Assembly (NCBI RefSeq): GCF_902150045.1
Contig: NZ_CABFVU010000004.1
Span: 248,001 to 312,000, forward strand
From: Chitinophaga polysaccharea
GTDB lineage: Bacteria > Bacteroidota > Bacteroidia > Chitinophagales > Chitinophagaceae
Length of the DNA: 64,000 nucleotides
Reading direction: 5' to 3'
Positions 52,142-60,455 of the stretch are shown here, one piece after another. The notes under the pieces were generated by a model. The model had not been told where the DNA came from. It saw nothing but the letters and a program-made list of their open reading frames with translations, and did no database searches. The position numbers and the translations under genes were made by a program. Positions within the stretch are counted from its first letter, which is position 1, and every line of letters begins with the position of its first letter.

Positions 52142-52930
52142 ATGATTTCGCACACTTCATGGCGGACAGCTATTGTTATGCTAATATCTGCCTGCTTTTT
52201 TGCAGCATGTTCCGGGAGCGGCAACAACGACAGGGTAGATCCCGGGGGCACAGATCCCGGCTCAGTGAAAACGGGCGTTTACCAGGTAGTGAACCTGGTA
52301 GCCGATACCAGCGCCACTTCCGGCGGTAATGCGGAGTCGCTCTACTACAGCCTGGAAGAGAATAAAGTGATCCCTGCTTCTCTGAAGCAAACGAACAAAT
52401 GGGATATTGTTTTTTATGGCATCTACAACAGCAGCATTTATCCCAATAATGGCGCTTCGGTTGGTTCCCCGGGATATGGGGGGCCTGGCAACGCGAAAAT
52501 CTATGTAGTTACCGACCGTAAATTCGATGCACAGTATTATGATACCATCAACTTTAAGCCAAAGGTACTGCCCATCGCACGTGACCTGTGGACAACCGCA
52601 TTCAGGTCGGTTAAAACAGTGCCTGTTACAGATGGGGAAATGGGAGTAAGGGATGCAGGCCTGGATCATTTCCAGAACAATTTTGACGGCTGGGGATACT
52701 ATGATTTCTATGGCAGCCTTTTTCCGGATAATCCCAGGAAGGCACATGTAGTGTATGCTATGCCAAGAGTGATCGTGGTAAAAACCACCAAAGGTCATTA
52801 CGCTAAAATCATCATCGAAAATATTTATAAAGATAATCCGCTGGATCCCAGCAGGGATAACAAACCCGGATATGTCACCTTCCGTTACGCTATCCAGATG
52901 GATGGCAGCAAAAACCTGGACATTCAATAA
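52142..52930 (+). CDS. HmuY family lipoprotein (copy 2)
   Basis: A 262-residue lipoprotein (lipobox FAAC). It carries the HmuY pattern NKWDIVFYGIYNSSIYPNNG, GWGYYDFYG, RVIVVKTTKGHYAKIIIENIYKDNP and VTFRYAIQMDGSKNL. Clearly a paralogue of the previous gene, 24 bp downstream, with the same ending (QTDGSRNL against QMDGSKNL). Likely heme- or tetrapyrrole-binding on the outer membrane. Confidence 0.87.
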   Translation: MISHTSWRTAIVMLISACFFAACSGSGNNDRVDPGGTDPGSVKTGVYQVVNLVADTSATSGGNAESLYYSLEENKVIPASLKQTNKWDIVFYGIYNSSIYPNNGASVGSPGYGGPGNAKIYVVTDRKFDAQYYDTINFKPKVLPIARDLWTTAFRSVKTVPVTDGEMGVRDAGLDHFQNNFDGWGYYDFYGSLFPDNPRKAHVVYAMPRVIVVKTTKGHYAKIIIENIYKDNPLDPSRDNKPGYVTFRYAIQMDGSKNLDIQ

Positions 52931-52937
52931 TCCCGAG

Positions 52938-53684
52938 ATGAAAAATTTATACTGCATACTACTGGCAGCTCTTTTTGCACTGCCGGCCTGTACCAAAACG
53001 GATATCATTCCATTTACACCGGAAACGGGCAACCAGTTACTGGAATATAAAATTGTGAATGTGCAGGGAAGCCCTATTTATGGGGCTATCAGTCAGCCCG
53101 ACAGCTCCATCACCGTATACCTTCCATTTTACCTGCAGCTGATCACGCTGGAACCGGAGATAAAAGTAAGCGAAGGCGCCACTGTTACACCAGCTTCAGG
53201 CACCATGATAGAAGACCTGCCGGAACTTTTCCATAAAGGACGGGAGATAAAATATAATGTGAAAGGGAAAGACGGGAAAGTAAAAACCTATACGCTGCAT
53301 ATCCAGGTGCAGCAACCGGATCTTACCCTGGAGGAGGTAAGCACTGATCCTGCCAATCCGAATACCTATTCCATTAATATGGATCTTGACTTTGATTCCT
53401 TCTCCTTCGGGCTGAACGGCGCCGGGTTTGCACCCGATCTTGACCTGATCAGGGTGATGCTGGTAGACGAACAAAACAAAGAGTATGGCCCGCTTAACAT
53501 CAGTACATTCAATACCACCGATCTCACCCGTTTAGACTTCACCGTTATACGGTATAAGGAACAGTCGGACCCTATCCTGGCTATGCTTCCCGCAGATGGA
53601 CTATACAGGATCAGGGTATACTCCTATGCAAAAATGGCCACCACGAAAAACCCGATCCGTATTCATCTTCTCAATAAGAAATAA
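52938..53684 (+). CDS. DUF5018-like lipoprotein (copy 1)
   Basis: A 248-residue lipoprotein (lipobox LPAC) starting at ATG 52938, 7 bp after the HmuY gene. Residues about 30-125 form a beta-sandwich like DUF5018: LLEYKIVNVQGSPIYGAISQPDSSITVYLPFYLQLITLEPEIKVSEGATVTPASG, and KVKTYTLHIQV. The remainder (about 130-248) is beta-rich and unassigned. Probably a surface accessory protein of the heme locus. Confidence 0.68.
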   Translation: MKNLYCILLAALFALPACTKTDIIPFTPETGNQLLEYKIVNVQGSPIYGAISQPDSSITVYLPFYLQLITLEPEIKVSEGATVTPASGTMIEDLPELFHKGREIKYNVKGKDGKVKTYTLHIQVQQPDLTLEEVSTDPANPNTYSINMDLDFDSFSFGLNGAGFAPDLDLIRVMLVDEQNKEYGPLNISTFNTTDLTRLDFTVIRYKEQSDPILAMLPADGLYRIRVYSYAKMATTKNPIRIHLLNKK

Positions 53685-53695
53685 TCATCAACGAA

Positions 53696-54724
53696 ATGAA
53701 TCAAATTGTCAGGCTCATATATTGGGGATCACTCGCCGGCATGGCGCTGATAACCTCCTGTAAAAAGGAAACAGAGCATGCCCCATCTCCCTATAATAAA
53801 ATAGAAAGCTTTGCTGTAACCACCGATGGCAACGGGGTGATCAATGCAGCGGTGAACGGCGACAGCATCCTGGTTTACTGGCCCGCCTATGTAACGCTTC
53901 CTGCAACAGTATCGCCCCTGATCCGCGTTTCGGATAATGCCAGTGTTGCCCCGGCTTCCGGCACTGCTGTAAAGCTGGTAACAGGTACAAAATTTACCGT
54001 TACATCACAAAGCGGTGCTGCCAGGAACTATTTCCTGAAGCTGGTGCTCAATCAACCCGCTATCCGGTTTAATGAAAATGTTTCCTACGCAGTGCTCAAA
54101 GGCGGTACATTCTCCATTAATACCAACAGGGATGTAAAATACCTGGTAGAAGATGCAACCCGCACAAAAGCATACCTGGTTAATCCGGCCGGCAAGGAAG
54201 ACGTACTTAGTATATCCTTCAACGTTAGGAATAATATTCACTATGTAGATGTGACCGTCCCTGAAAATATCAGTTTCAGCGAAGGCGCGTATAAACTGAA
54301 GTTTACCAGCGACCAGGTGTCGGCTGTTACCGCGGAAGCGCTGGTAGGCATCATCTACCCCGAAAGCAAACGTCCAAAGGCTGCTCCTTTAACTTCCTCC
54401 GTTACTATAAAACGGAATGGTACCATTACTTTTTCAGGCACCAGCTTTATAGATATGAAGGATGCCCGGGTATATGGCTACAATGCCGACTGGTCTGAAC
54501 GGGAGATCGGCACGTTTGCCCTGGAAAGCTTTACGGGAACAACAGCTACTTACAAGGTACCGGCTGATTTCCCGAAGGGAACCTATGAACTGGGCGGCTT
54601 CGACGATAAAGGCATGGGCATACAACTCCGCACCAGTGATTTCTTTTCTTTCTGGAGTTGGATGAATACGCGGAAAAACTATGTGGAGATAACCGGCGCT
54701 GTAACGATCACCATTACTGATTAA
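53696..54724 (+). CDS. DUF5018-like lipoprotein (copy 2)
   Basis: A 342-residue lipoprotein (lipobox ITSC). Its N-terminal domain shares the pattern of the preceding protein (KIESFAVTTDGNGVINAAVNGDSILVYWPAYVTLPATVSPLIRVSDNASVAPASG). It continues into two further beta domains (about 150-230 and 235-342), the last with an IPT-like feel (ITFSGTSFIDMKDARVY...YKVPADFPKGTYEL). Same operon; role unknown, perhaps a larger surface receptor. Confidence 0.68.
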   Translation: MNQIVRLIYWGSLAGMALITSCKKETEHAPSPYNKIESFAVTTDGNGVINAAVNGDSILVYWPAYVTLPATVSPLIRVSDNASVAPASGTAVKLVTGTKFTVTSQSGAARNYFLKLVLNQPAIRFNENVSYAVLKGGTFSINTNRDVKYLVEDATRTKAYLVNPAGKEDVLSISFNVRNNIHYVDVTVPENISFSEGAYKLKFTSDQVSAVTAEALVGIIYPESKRPKAAPLTSSVTIKRNGTITFSGTSFIDMKDARVYGYNADWSEREIGTFALESFTGTTATYKVPADFPKGTYELGGFDDKGMGIQLRTSDFFSFWSWMNTRKNYVEITGAVTITITD

Positions 54725-54784
54725 TCACAAACTTATTATAGCAGTATTCCTTTTTTTATCATTATTAATTTAAACCCTATCGTA

Positions 54785-55489
54785 ATGACCAGATTAACCA
54801 GAAACCTTTCAAAATTATCATGGATGTTGTTGGGAACCGGAGCTATGTTCCTCGCATCCTGCTCTAAAAACAATGATGTTGCCGCTCCTGATCTTCAGTC
54901 GCTGGGCGGCCGGACACAGGCAGACGTTGTGGTGCCTGATGGCGGCAGCGTTAATATTACCAATAACAATGGCCAGGGTAAAGTATACCGCAGCGGCAGT
55001 GTTTACCGTGTTGAAAATTTCAAGCAGGTTTATTCAACCGATCCTGGACAGCCTGCTAACGGTACTTTCTTCTGGCGTTTTTCAGATAACGATGCCGGAA
55101 CCCCTGCCAGCTACAATATCAAATTCTCCGGTGTTGCTACCGGCGATATTACCGCTGGCGGCACAGACGAACTGCGTTTTGTGGATAAGGCATTTTCAAG
55201 CGTAGTGGCCGCCGACTGGACTACGGCAACAGTGCCTGTTGCCAATACTATTGGCATGAACACCGTGGTAGGTACAGGCATACCTCCGGCAGTATCAGCG
55301 CTCGCCAATGGCAAGGGCTGGTATATTTATAACTGGAGCGCAGGCCACACCGTTACGCCAGTGAGCGGCCGTACGCTGTTGTTCAAATCCGGTACTACCG
55401 TGGTAGCATTTGAGATCATTTCAATTTACCAGAACCAGGTTACCGGCGGTGCTTTCCCGTATTATCACTTCCGTTACAAAACATTGTAG
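54785..55489 (+). CDS. HmuY-like lipoprotein (divergent, copy 3)
   Basis: A 234-residue lipoprotein (lipobox LASC). The C-terminal part keeps the HmuY features: GKGWYIYNWSAGHTVTPVSGRTLLFKSGTTVVAFEIISIYQNQ and YYHFRYKTL. The N-terminal half contains the VVPDGGSVNITNNNG stretch and WRFSDNDAG. It closes the lipoprotein run and is followed by a terminator. Confidence 0.72.
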   Translation: MTRLTRNLSKLSWMLLGTGAMFLASCSKNNDVAAPDLQSLGGRTQADVVVPDGGSVNITNNNGQGKVYRSGSVYRVENFKQVYSTDPGQPANGTFFWRFSDNDAGTPASYNIKFSGVATGDITAGGTDELRFVDKAFSSVVAADWTTATVPVANTIGMNTVVGTGIPPAVSALANGKGWYIYNWSAGHTVTPVSGRTLLFKSGTTVVAFEIISIYQNQVTGGAFPYYHFRYKTL

Positions 55490-55526
55490 TCAATGGGAAT
55501 ACCTGCTGTAATGCTTCCTTTACAGA

Positions 55527-55564
55527 AGAAAAGCGACTGTAAGAACGGTCGCTTTTCTTTTTCC
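55527..55564 (+). terminator. Terminator of heme-locus lipoprotein operon
   Basis: An 11-bp perfect stem AGAAAAGCGAC/GTCGCTTTTCT (55527-55537 and 55548-55558) with a 10-nt loop and a T-run. Confidence 0.85.
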
Positions 55565-55574
55565 CTGAACTGGC

Positions 55575-56042
55575 TTAATTAAATTTATAAGCGCTCAGGA
55601 AAATGATCATCAAAAGAAAACCCAGCTGCAGCAGGTGGAAGGTCCGCAGTTTGCCCTTTAAATTTATCAGCTGCTGAGCCAGGCCCGGCTCATCCAGGCG
55701 GACAATTGCCCTTAGTCTGGCACTAAGCCTGTTTCCATAGAAAATACTATTGAAGATCAGGAGAAGAACAAAGATCATCTTGATCCTGAACCATAATTGT
55801 TGCGCCCATACACCATGCGTCAGGGCAATCATTCCCACCCCTGTGATAATAAGGAACCCTGCACCAATACCTATCAGCCTTGGAAACTTCGCTGAGGCCG
55901 ACAGGATGCCATCAGCCTGTTTTCTTTGATGGTTAAACAGCTTCCAGAACATCTGATAATTAATAAAATCGATGAACGTAGTGCCTGCCATCAGGATGAG
56001 CGCCAATAAATGTAACATCAGTAAAGCGGAAAGCGTTGACAT
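55575..56042 (-). CDS. Four-helix membrane protein (CopD/DUF2269-like)
   Basis: A 155-residue protein with four hydrophobic helices (about 6-25, 52-75, 84-105, 132-152) and a basic loop (NHQRKQADGILSASAKFPRLIG). The pattern is like the CopD/DUF2269 group of four-helix membrane proteins, but I cannot fix the family. The start at 56042 (MSTLSALLMLHLLAL) is chosen because the longer frame has an unlikely polar leader. Confidence 0.6.
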   Translation of the reverse strand: MSTLSALLMLHLLALILMAGTTFIDFINYQMFWKLFNHQRKQADGILSASAKFPRLIGIGAGFLIITGVGMIALTHGVWAQQLWFRIKMIFVLLLIFNSIFYGNRLSARLRAIVRLDEPGLAQQLINLKGKLRTFHLLQLGFLLMIIFLSAYKFN

Positions 56043-56143
56043 CTTACAAGTTTTAATTGATGGATAAGTTGTTTCGCAGTTATAAGGATCGGGAAGATGG
56101 AAATTGGACAAAAGGCGGCACTTTTTTTGGGGATGACTGCTGA

Positions 56144-56455
56144 TTTTATCTATGTTTGGTATTTTCCATCCAGGCATCGGAGCCACTGACGGCTGTCCGG
56201 TTTGATAAAAAGAAGTTGCGGGAAGTGTCGCTGAGGGATCCTGCTATAGAAACGCTGGGAAGGAAATGCCTTCAGCAGATCGCCATTAAGCAGGAAAAAC
56301 ATGCTGCCATGTTTAAACTAATGAGCCCGCAGGAGCGCTATGAATTCCTGGAAACGCATGACCCCGCCCTGTTGCAACGGGTATCACTCACGCAGCTGGC
56401 GTCGTATCTCGGGGTGGCCAGGGAAACGTTGAGCCATATCCGTAGCAGGAGATAG
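56144..56455 (+). pseudogene. Decapitated Crp/Fnr family regulator
   Basis: Only the last 95 or so residues are present: the end of the cNMP-binding half (SIQASEPLTAVRFDKKKLREVSLRDPAIE), the dimer helix and the C-terminal HTH (QRVSLTQLASYLGVARETLSHIRSRR). An intact member is about 190 residues. The frame opens just after TGA 56141-56143 with no ATG before the homology (first usable codon is TTG 56156). The HTH alone might still bind DNA, but loss of the 5' half indicates a pseudogene. Confidence 0.75.
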
Positions 56456-56465
56456 GCAACTGTTT

Positions 56466-56481
56466 TGTGACGATTGTCACA
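56466..56481. promoter_or_regulatory. Perfect CRP-type site TGTGA-N6-TCACA
   Basis: TGTGA and TCACA are spaced by CGATTG, giving the symmetric consensus of CRP/FNR-type regulators. It lies 11 bp after the truncated Crp/Fnr gene and 66 bp before the SnoaL-like start, in position to regulate the latter. Confidence 0.6.
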
Positions 56482-56546
56482 GGTTGAAACGGTTAGATCT
56501 GCCGACCTTTACAGTATCAGTTTTTAACCATTTAAGAGCAGAGTAT

Positions 56547-56882
56547 ATGAATGCAACACAATCAACAGAAACAGTATCACGCTTTATTAATGCGTTGAAT
56601 GAAGAAGATTTTGAAACAGCGCGCGGCTGTGTAGCAGATGACCTTACGTTTACCGGTGTGATGGGAGTGCGCAATGGTGCTGATGCCTATTTCAACGACA
56701 TGAAGCGGATGAAATTAAAATATAGCATCAGGAAGATATTTGTCGACGGTGATGACGTGTGCCTCTGGTATGATATTGTTATGGAAAACAAGTCCATATT
56801 AAGCTGTGGCTGGTATCAGCTGGAAGAAGGGCGCATAAAGTCTTTCCAGGTGGTATTTGATCCGCGGCCGCTGCTTGGCTGA
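56547..56882 (+). CDS. SnoaL/NTF2-like protein
   Basis: A 111-residue protein of the cone-shaped NTF2 fold: TVSRFINALNEEDFETARGCVADDLTFTGVMG, then YFNDMKRMKLKYSIRKIFVDGDDVCLWYDIVME and CGWYQLEEGRIKSFQVVFDPRP. Such proteins act as small isomerases or ligand-binding partners; no specific activity can be given. ATG 56547 is preferred to an upstream TTG because the homology starts there. Confidence 0.82.
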   Translation: MNATQSTETVSRFINALNEEDFETARGCVADDLTFTGVMGVRNGADAYFNDMKRMKLKYSIRKIFVDGDDVCLWYDIVMENKSILSCGWYQLEEGRIKSFQVVFDPRPLLG

Positions 56883-56905
56883 TTGCATAGCGGATATAAC
56901 TAAAG

Positions 56906-56933
56906 AAGCCATTCCTTAAGGATGGCTTTTACC
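56906..56933 (+). terminator. Terminator after SnoaL-like gene
   Basis: The stem AAGCCAT/ATGGCTT (56906-56912 and 56922-56928), with a few more weak pairs inside, is followed by TTACCTT after the TTTT. Confidence 0.65.
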
Positions 56934-57039
56934 TTATTCAAACATCCACTGGGATAGCCACTGCCACGCTTAGAACAAGCGTATGTTTTCATCATTACAG
57001 TTTTAGGAACGGATATCAAAAAAAGCGCCATGATGATGC

Positions 57040-58002
57040 TTAAGCATCAAATGACTTATTGGCCGGCTTACGGGCGTACCAGATACCGGCAACGGCCAGT
57101 GCAAGGGCTCCGGCAAGCAGCCACCAGCGGGTGTTGTTGGCCGGGGGGATATATTCCACACCATTAACGCCTGCAACAGCTGCTTCTTCAGCATATCTTC
57201 CGGATGTTGGCCTGGCGGCTTTTTCAAAATTCTCTGCCAGCAATTGCAACTGCCGTTGCATGGCCCGGCCGGTCAATGGTTTACCATGCCCCGTAGCTAC
57301 TGTACGGGGTTGTAGCGCGGCCAGTTTTTTTACGCTGCTTTCAGCAGATATCCAGTCGGGTGTGAAATATTTGGGTGGCCCTGATATTTTTTTTGATTGG
57401 GTGATTACATGCGACAGTGCTTCGGATTGCGTGGTAACAAACGCATCCCCGGCCAGCAGCACCTGGTCGTGTTCGCGGTAAAGACTGATATGTCCCGGCG
57501 TATGCCCGGGCGTATGAATATATCTCCAGCCTTCCAATCCCGGTATGGACCCGTCTTCAGGAAGCATGAGCAGATGCCCGTTGAGGTTGATCCCCTGCCT
57601 GGGGAATGTCCACGACAATAAAGTCATTAACCCTCCTCCGGCAGACGGATCCGGTGGCGGATAAGCGGATCTTCCGGTAAGATAGGGAGCCTCCAGGTAG
57701 TGCGCATATACAGGCACATCCCATTCTTTCAGTAAAGCGGGAAGCGCACCAGTATGATCAAAATGTCCGTGGGTAAGAATAATAGCAGATGGTGTTACCT
57801 GCGGCCAGAAGAGGTGCTTCGCTACCTGTATAATTTTATGAGCTGAGGTTTTCAGGCCGGCATCTACCAGTACCCAGGAGTTATTGCCGGGCTGGTGAAT
57901 GAGATACATATTTACTAACACATCATGTATACCCCATACGCCAGGGGCTACAGCAAACCACTTCTTATAAATTTTTTCATCAATCAATGTAATTTTTTCC
58001 AT
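57040..58002 (-). CDS. MBL-fold metallo-hydrolase with C-terminal membrane anchor
   Basis: A 320-residue metallo-beta-lactamase-fold protein. HGHFDH at about 78-83 is the metal motif, with further ligands in HTPGHTPGH and LAGDAFVT, and ATGHGKP near 240. One transmembrane helix (WWLLAGALALAVAGIWYA) is at about 292-309, with a positive tail. MBL enzymes of this type hydrolyse lactones, thioesters or glyoxalase-type substrates; the exact one is unknown. The membrane tail is unusual for soluble members. ATG 58002 fits the family start. Confidence 0.86.
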   Translation of the reverse strand: MEKITLIDEKIYKKWFAVAPGVWGIHDVLVNMYLIHQPGNNSWVLVDAGLKTSAHKIIQVAKHLFWPQVTPSAIILTHGHFDHTGALPALLKEWDVPVYAHYLEAPYLTGRSAYPPPDPSAGGGLMTLLSWTFPRQGINLNGHLLMLPEDGSIPGLEGWRYIHTPGHTPGHISLYREHDQVLLAGDAFVTTQSEALSHVITQSKKISGPPKYFTPDWISAESSVKKLAALQPRTVATGHGKPLTGRAMQRQLQLLAENFEKAARPTSGRYAEEAAVAGVNGVEYIPPANNTRWWLLAGALALAVAGIWYARKPANKSFDA

Positions 58003-58061
58003 ACCGGTTGTTTCCCTTTTCTACAGCAATTACTGTTCCCTGATGCCGCCGGCATTTTTAA

Positions 58062-58184
58062 ATGGGAAAAAGACATTACGTGTATTCAACAACGTTAGTT
58101 ATATGTGTCCTGTTGGCGGGGGTATATATATCCGGAATTGGGTACTGGCGCGTGATTGATGAAATATTTCTTAAGAATGTGTAA
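58062..58184 (+). CDS. Possible 40-residue single-pass membrane peptide
   Basis: From ATG 58062 the frame reads MGKRHYVYSTTLVICVLLAG, then VYISGIGYWRVIDEIFLKNV and stop: a basic start, one hydrophobic helix and a short charged tail. The protein-like layout is the only support; no clear ribosome-binding site is seen. It sits in the 375-bp gap between the MBL gene and the catalase gene, otherwise without features. Confidence 0.35.
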   Translation: MGKRHYVYSTTLVICVLLAGVYISGIGYWRVIDEIFLKNV

Positions 58185-58377
58185 TACTTTGCTCATTGCC
58201 CGGACACAATGAGGAATTGGTACATGTTGCTGCTGTGGCTGGCAGAAGACGAAGACACTGTATGCGGCCGCCGTTTGTTGTTTGAGATTGCTTCAGCAGT
58301 ATTAGAATGTAGTTATGGATTCTCATTTGCATGTAGAATTATCAGATCCAAGTATTCTTCACTCAAAACAATGAAAT

Positions 58378-59373
58378 ATGTTCTATCATGTAAAAGACCT
58401 GCAGTTTAATGCAAGGGTGTCAAAACCGGACCCTGCATTCGCTACTTTGTTATTGGAACAGTTCGGAGGTGCAAACGGGGAATTGGCTGCTGCACTAAGG
58501 TATTTCGGACAGGCATTTGGCGCCAGGAACCCTTTCCCCGATAAGTACGATCTCCTGATGGATATTGCCACGGAAGAGTTCAGTCATCTTGAGATAGTGG
58601 GTGCCACTATCCAGATGTTGTTACAGGGTATTAACGGTGACCTGAAGAAGGCAGCTGATGAATCGGAGATCATGCAATTGCTGGATGGCAAAAAAGCCAA
58701 GGAAGAGTTCATCCACAAATCGATTGTAGCGCCACAACTGCTGGTATCTTCCGGTGGTGGCCCTGCCTATACGAACAGCCAGGGCGTTCCATGGTCGGCC
58801 GCCTATATCAATGGAGATTGTAATGGTGATCTTACGGTGGATCTCCGGTCCGATATGGCCGCAGAGGCACGCGCCAAAATTACTTACGAATACCTGCTGC
58901 AGTTCACTGATGATCCTTATGTAAAGGAGACCCTGAATTTCCTGATGACACGCGAAGTGGCCCATTTCCAGATGTTTGAAGCAGCACTGGATTCTATACA
59001 ACCCAATTTCCCTCCGGGCGTATTACAGTCGGACCCGCGGTACAGCAACCTGTATTTCAACATGTCGAGCGGAGCCGATATCCGCGGGGCATGGAATGAG
59101 GGCGAATCTTCACAGCTCGGGGAAACGTGGCAGTTTATTGAGGACCCGGTTAAATATGTACTGGAAACAAACGGATTGCTGGAAGTGGAACCGACTGGTA
59201 CTAACAGGACCCTGGAAGGCGTGGATGAACTGGATAGAAGCATGAGCCTGCAGCGGAGTGAAGAAATAAATATGGCGGTGCCAATAGGGGAGCAATCATG
59301 GAGTGAACACAGCAAAAGCGACGGGACATCAAAAAAGACCAATGGAAAAACAAGCCACGCTAAAAAGAAATAG
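58378..59373 (+). CDS. Manganese catalase family protein
   Basis: A 331-residue protein with the ferritin-like four-helix bundle of non-heme catalases. Dinuclear Mn ligands are visible: E35 (GANGE), the EEFSH box at 66-70, and the second pair in the AAEARAKITYEYLLQ and REVAHFQMFE regions. The loop PAYTNSQGVPWSAAYINGDCNGDLTVDLRSDMAAE is characteristic. It breaks down hydrogen peroxide in the cytoplasm. A polar C-terminal tail of about 60 residues extends past the bundle. The gene overlaps the next by 32 bp. Confidence 0.93.
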   Translation: MFYHVKDLQFNARVSKPDPAFATLLLEQFGGANGELAAALRYFGQAFGARNPFPDKYDLLMDIATEEFSHLEIVGATIQMLLQGINGDLKKAADESEIMQLLDGKKAKEEFIHKSIVAPQLLVSSGGGPAYTNSQGVPWSAAYINGDCNGDLTVDLRSDMAAEARAKITYEYLLQFTDDPYVKETLNFLMTREVAHFQMFEAALDSIQPNFPPGVLQSDPRYSNLYFNMSSGADIRGAWNEGESSQLGETWQFIEDPVKYVLETNGLLEVEPTGTNRTLEGVDELDRSMSLQRSEEINMAVPIGEQSWSEHSKSDGTSKKTNGKTSHAKKK

Positions 59374-60049
59374 GAAGAAGGGTATACCTGCTGATAGCGG
59401 TTGCCGCCTGGAAGCTGTTTACTATACAGATCCTCTTTGCTGCTGGAGCTGGGCATTTGAGCCGGTTATACAGCGCCTGGTAAATGAGTATGGTGAGCGG
59501 TTGTCTTTACGCTATTGTATGGGAGGAATGTTGTCTGGCTGGAATAACTATCATGATACACTGCATGCAGTAAGCCGCCCGATACAAATGGGCCCTGTAT
59601 GGATGCAGGCAAGACAGTTATCTGGTGTGGAGCTGAATGATACTATCTGGTTTACAGATCCGCCGGCTTCTTCATATCCTGCATGTGTAGCGGTAAAAGC
59701 TGCGGCCTTGCAGTCGGAACATCTGGCTGCACAGTATCTTCTCAGGCTGCGTACTGCGGTGATGCTGAAAGCAAAGAATATTGCAAAGAAAGAAGTATTG
59801 ATATCAGTAGCTGAAGAACTGTCTGCAGAGAATCCATTATTTGATACCGGTAAATTCCGGAAGCAGCTAACTTGTCAACAGGCAATTGATGCCTTCAGGG
59901 CAGACATGCAGGAAACAAAGTACAGGGGTATTCACCGGTTTCCTTCGTTATTGCTGCAGGTGAAAGGTACGGGGAAAACCCTTCTGCTTACCGGCAACCG
60001 GCCATTTGAGGCCATCTCTTCCTGTATAGCGCAATTGCTATCAGCATAA
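59342..60049 (+). CDS. DsbA-family/SpxH-like thioredoxin-fold protein
   Basis: A 235-residue protein with the opening AVYYTDPLCCWSWAFEPVIQRL, matching the DsbA/FrnE/SpxH group where the motif is usually D-P-x-C-x-W-(C/S)-W; here it reads DPLCCWSW. The GGM-SGWN and SSYPACVAVKAA segments fit too. SpxH acts as an adaptor for proteolysis of Spx and others in Firmicutes; relatives are oxidoreductases or glutathione-type isomerases. ATG 59342 lies within the end of the catalase gene, suggesting cotranscription for oxidative-stress response. Confidence 0.82.
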   Translation: MEKQATLKRNRKKGIPADSGCRLEAVYYTDPLCCWSWAFEPVIQRLVNEYGERLSLRYCMGGMLSGWNNYHDTLHAVSRPIQMGPVWMQARQLSGVELNDTIWFTDPPASSYPACVAVKAAALQSEHLAAQYLLRLRTAVMLKAKNIAKKEVLISVAEELSAENPLFDTGKFRKQLTCQQAIDAFRADMQETKYRGIHRFPSLLLQVKGTGKTLLLTGNRPFEAISSCIAQLLSA

Positions 60050-60050
60050 G

Positions 60051-60087
60051 AATAAAATATCCGGATTATTTATCCGGATATTTTATT
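60051..60087. terminator. Bidirectional terminator
   Basis: A 16-bp stem (60051-60066 against 60072-60087) with loop TATTT, T-rich on both sides. It serves the DsbA-like gene and the convergent DUF6766 gene, whose stop codon it overlaps. Confidence 0.88.
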
Positions 60088-60455
60088 TTCCACTGTTCCA
60101 GTAATTCTTCTGCTTTTCCCGGTTCCAGGCGCCTGATAATAAAATCAAGTTTTTCTTCTCTCCGGTCATCGCCTTCTTTTGATTGAGGAGAACCGCAATA
60201 CCAAAGAAAGGATAATCCCACTACCTGCCAGATAAGCTGGAGAAATTCTGATTGCCAGTTTTCCATTGTTTCACGCATCATCTGTACAATGTATTCCTGT
60301 ACCTGTGGAGCCTGGGAATGGGCCATTTGCTCGTTCACGTAGTCTTTCCAGCCGAAATACCAATGTAATACAACAGATGCAAGGAACAGGGCCAGTGTTA
60401 TCCAGAAGTATGCTTTACGCTTCAGGTAAGATGGCTTGTTTTGATTCGTTTTCAT
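60066..60455 (-). CDS. DUF6766 family membrane protein
   Basis: A 129-residue protein with two hydrophobic helices (about 16-34 and 68-87) around a loop with the family motif GWKDYVNEQMAHSQAP and ETMENWQSEFLQL, and a tail WYCGSPQSKEGDDRR. The function is unknown. The long first frame starts at a proper ATG (60455). Confidence 0.8.
   Translation of the reverse strand: MKTNQNKPSYLKRKAYFWITLALFLASVVLHWYFGWKDYVNEQMAHSQAPQVQEYIVQMMRETMENWQSEFLQLIWQVVGLSFLWYCGSPQSKEGDDRREEKLDFIIRRLEPGKAEELLEQWKIKYPDK

Noticed and set aside
57034..57049. 16-bp palindrome TGATGCTT/AAGCATCA at the end of the MBL gene
   Set aside because: It has no loop and no T-run and spans the stop codon; likely chance or a weak structure.
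58209..58409. 66-residue frame overlapping the catalase start
   Set aside because: It runs into the catalase gene in another frame and has no recognisable features.
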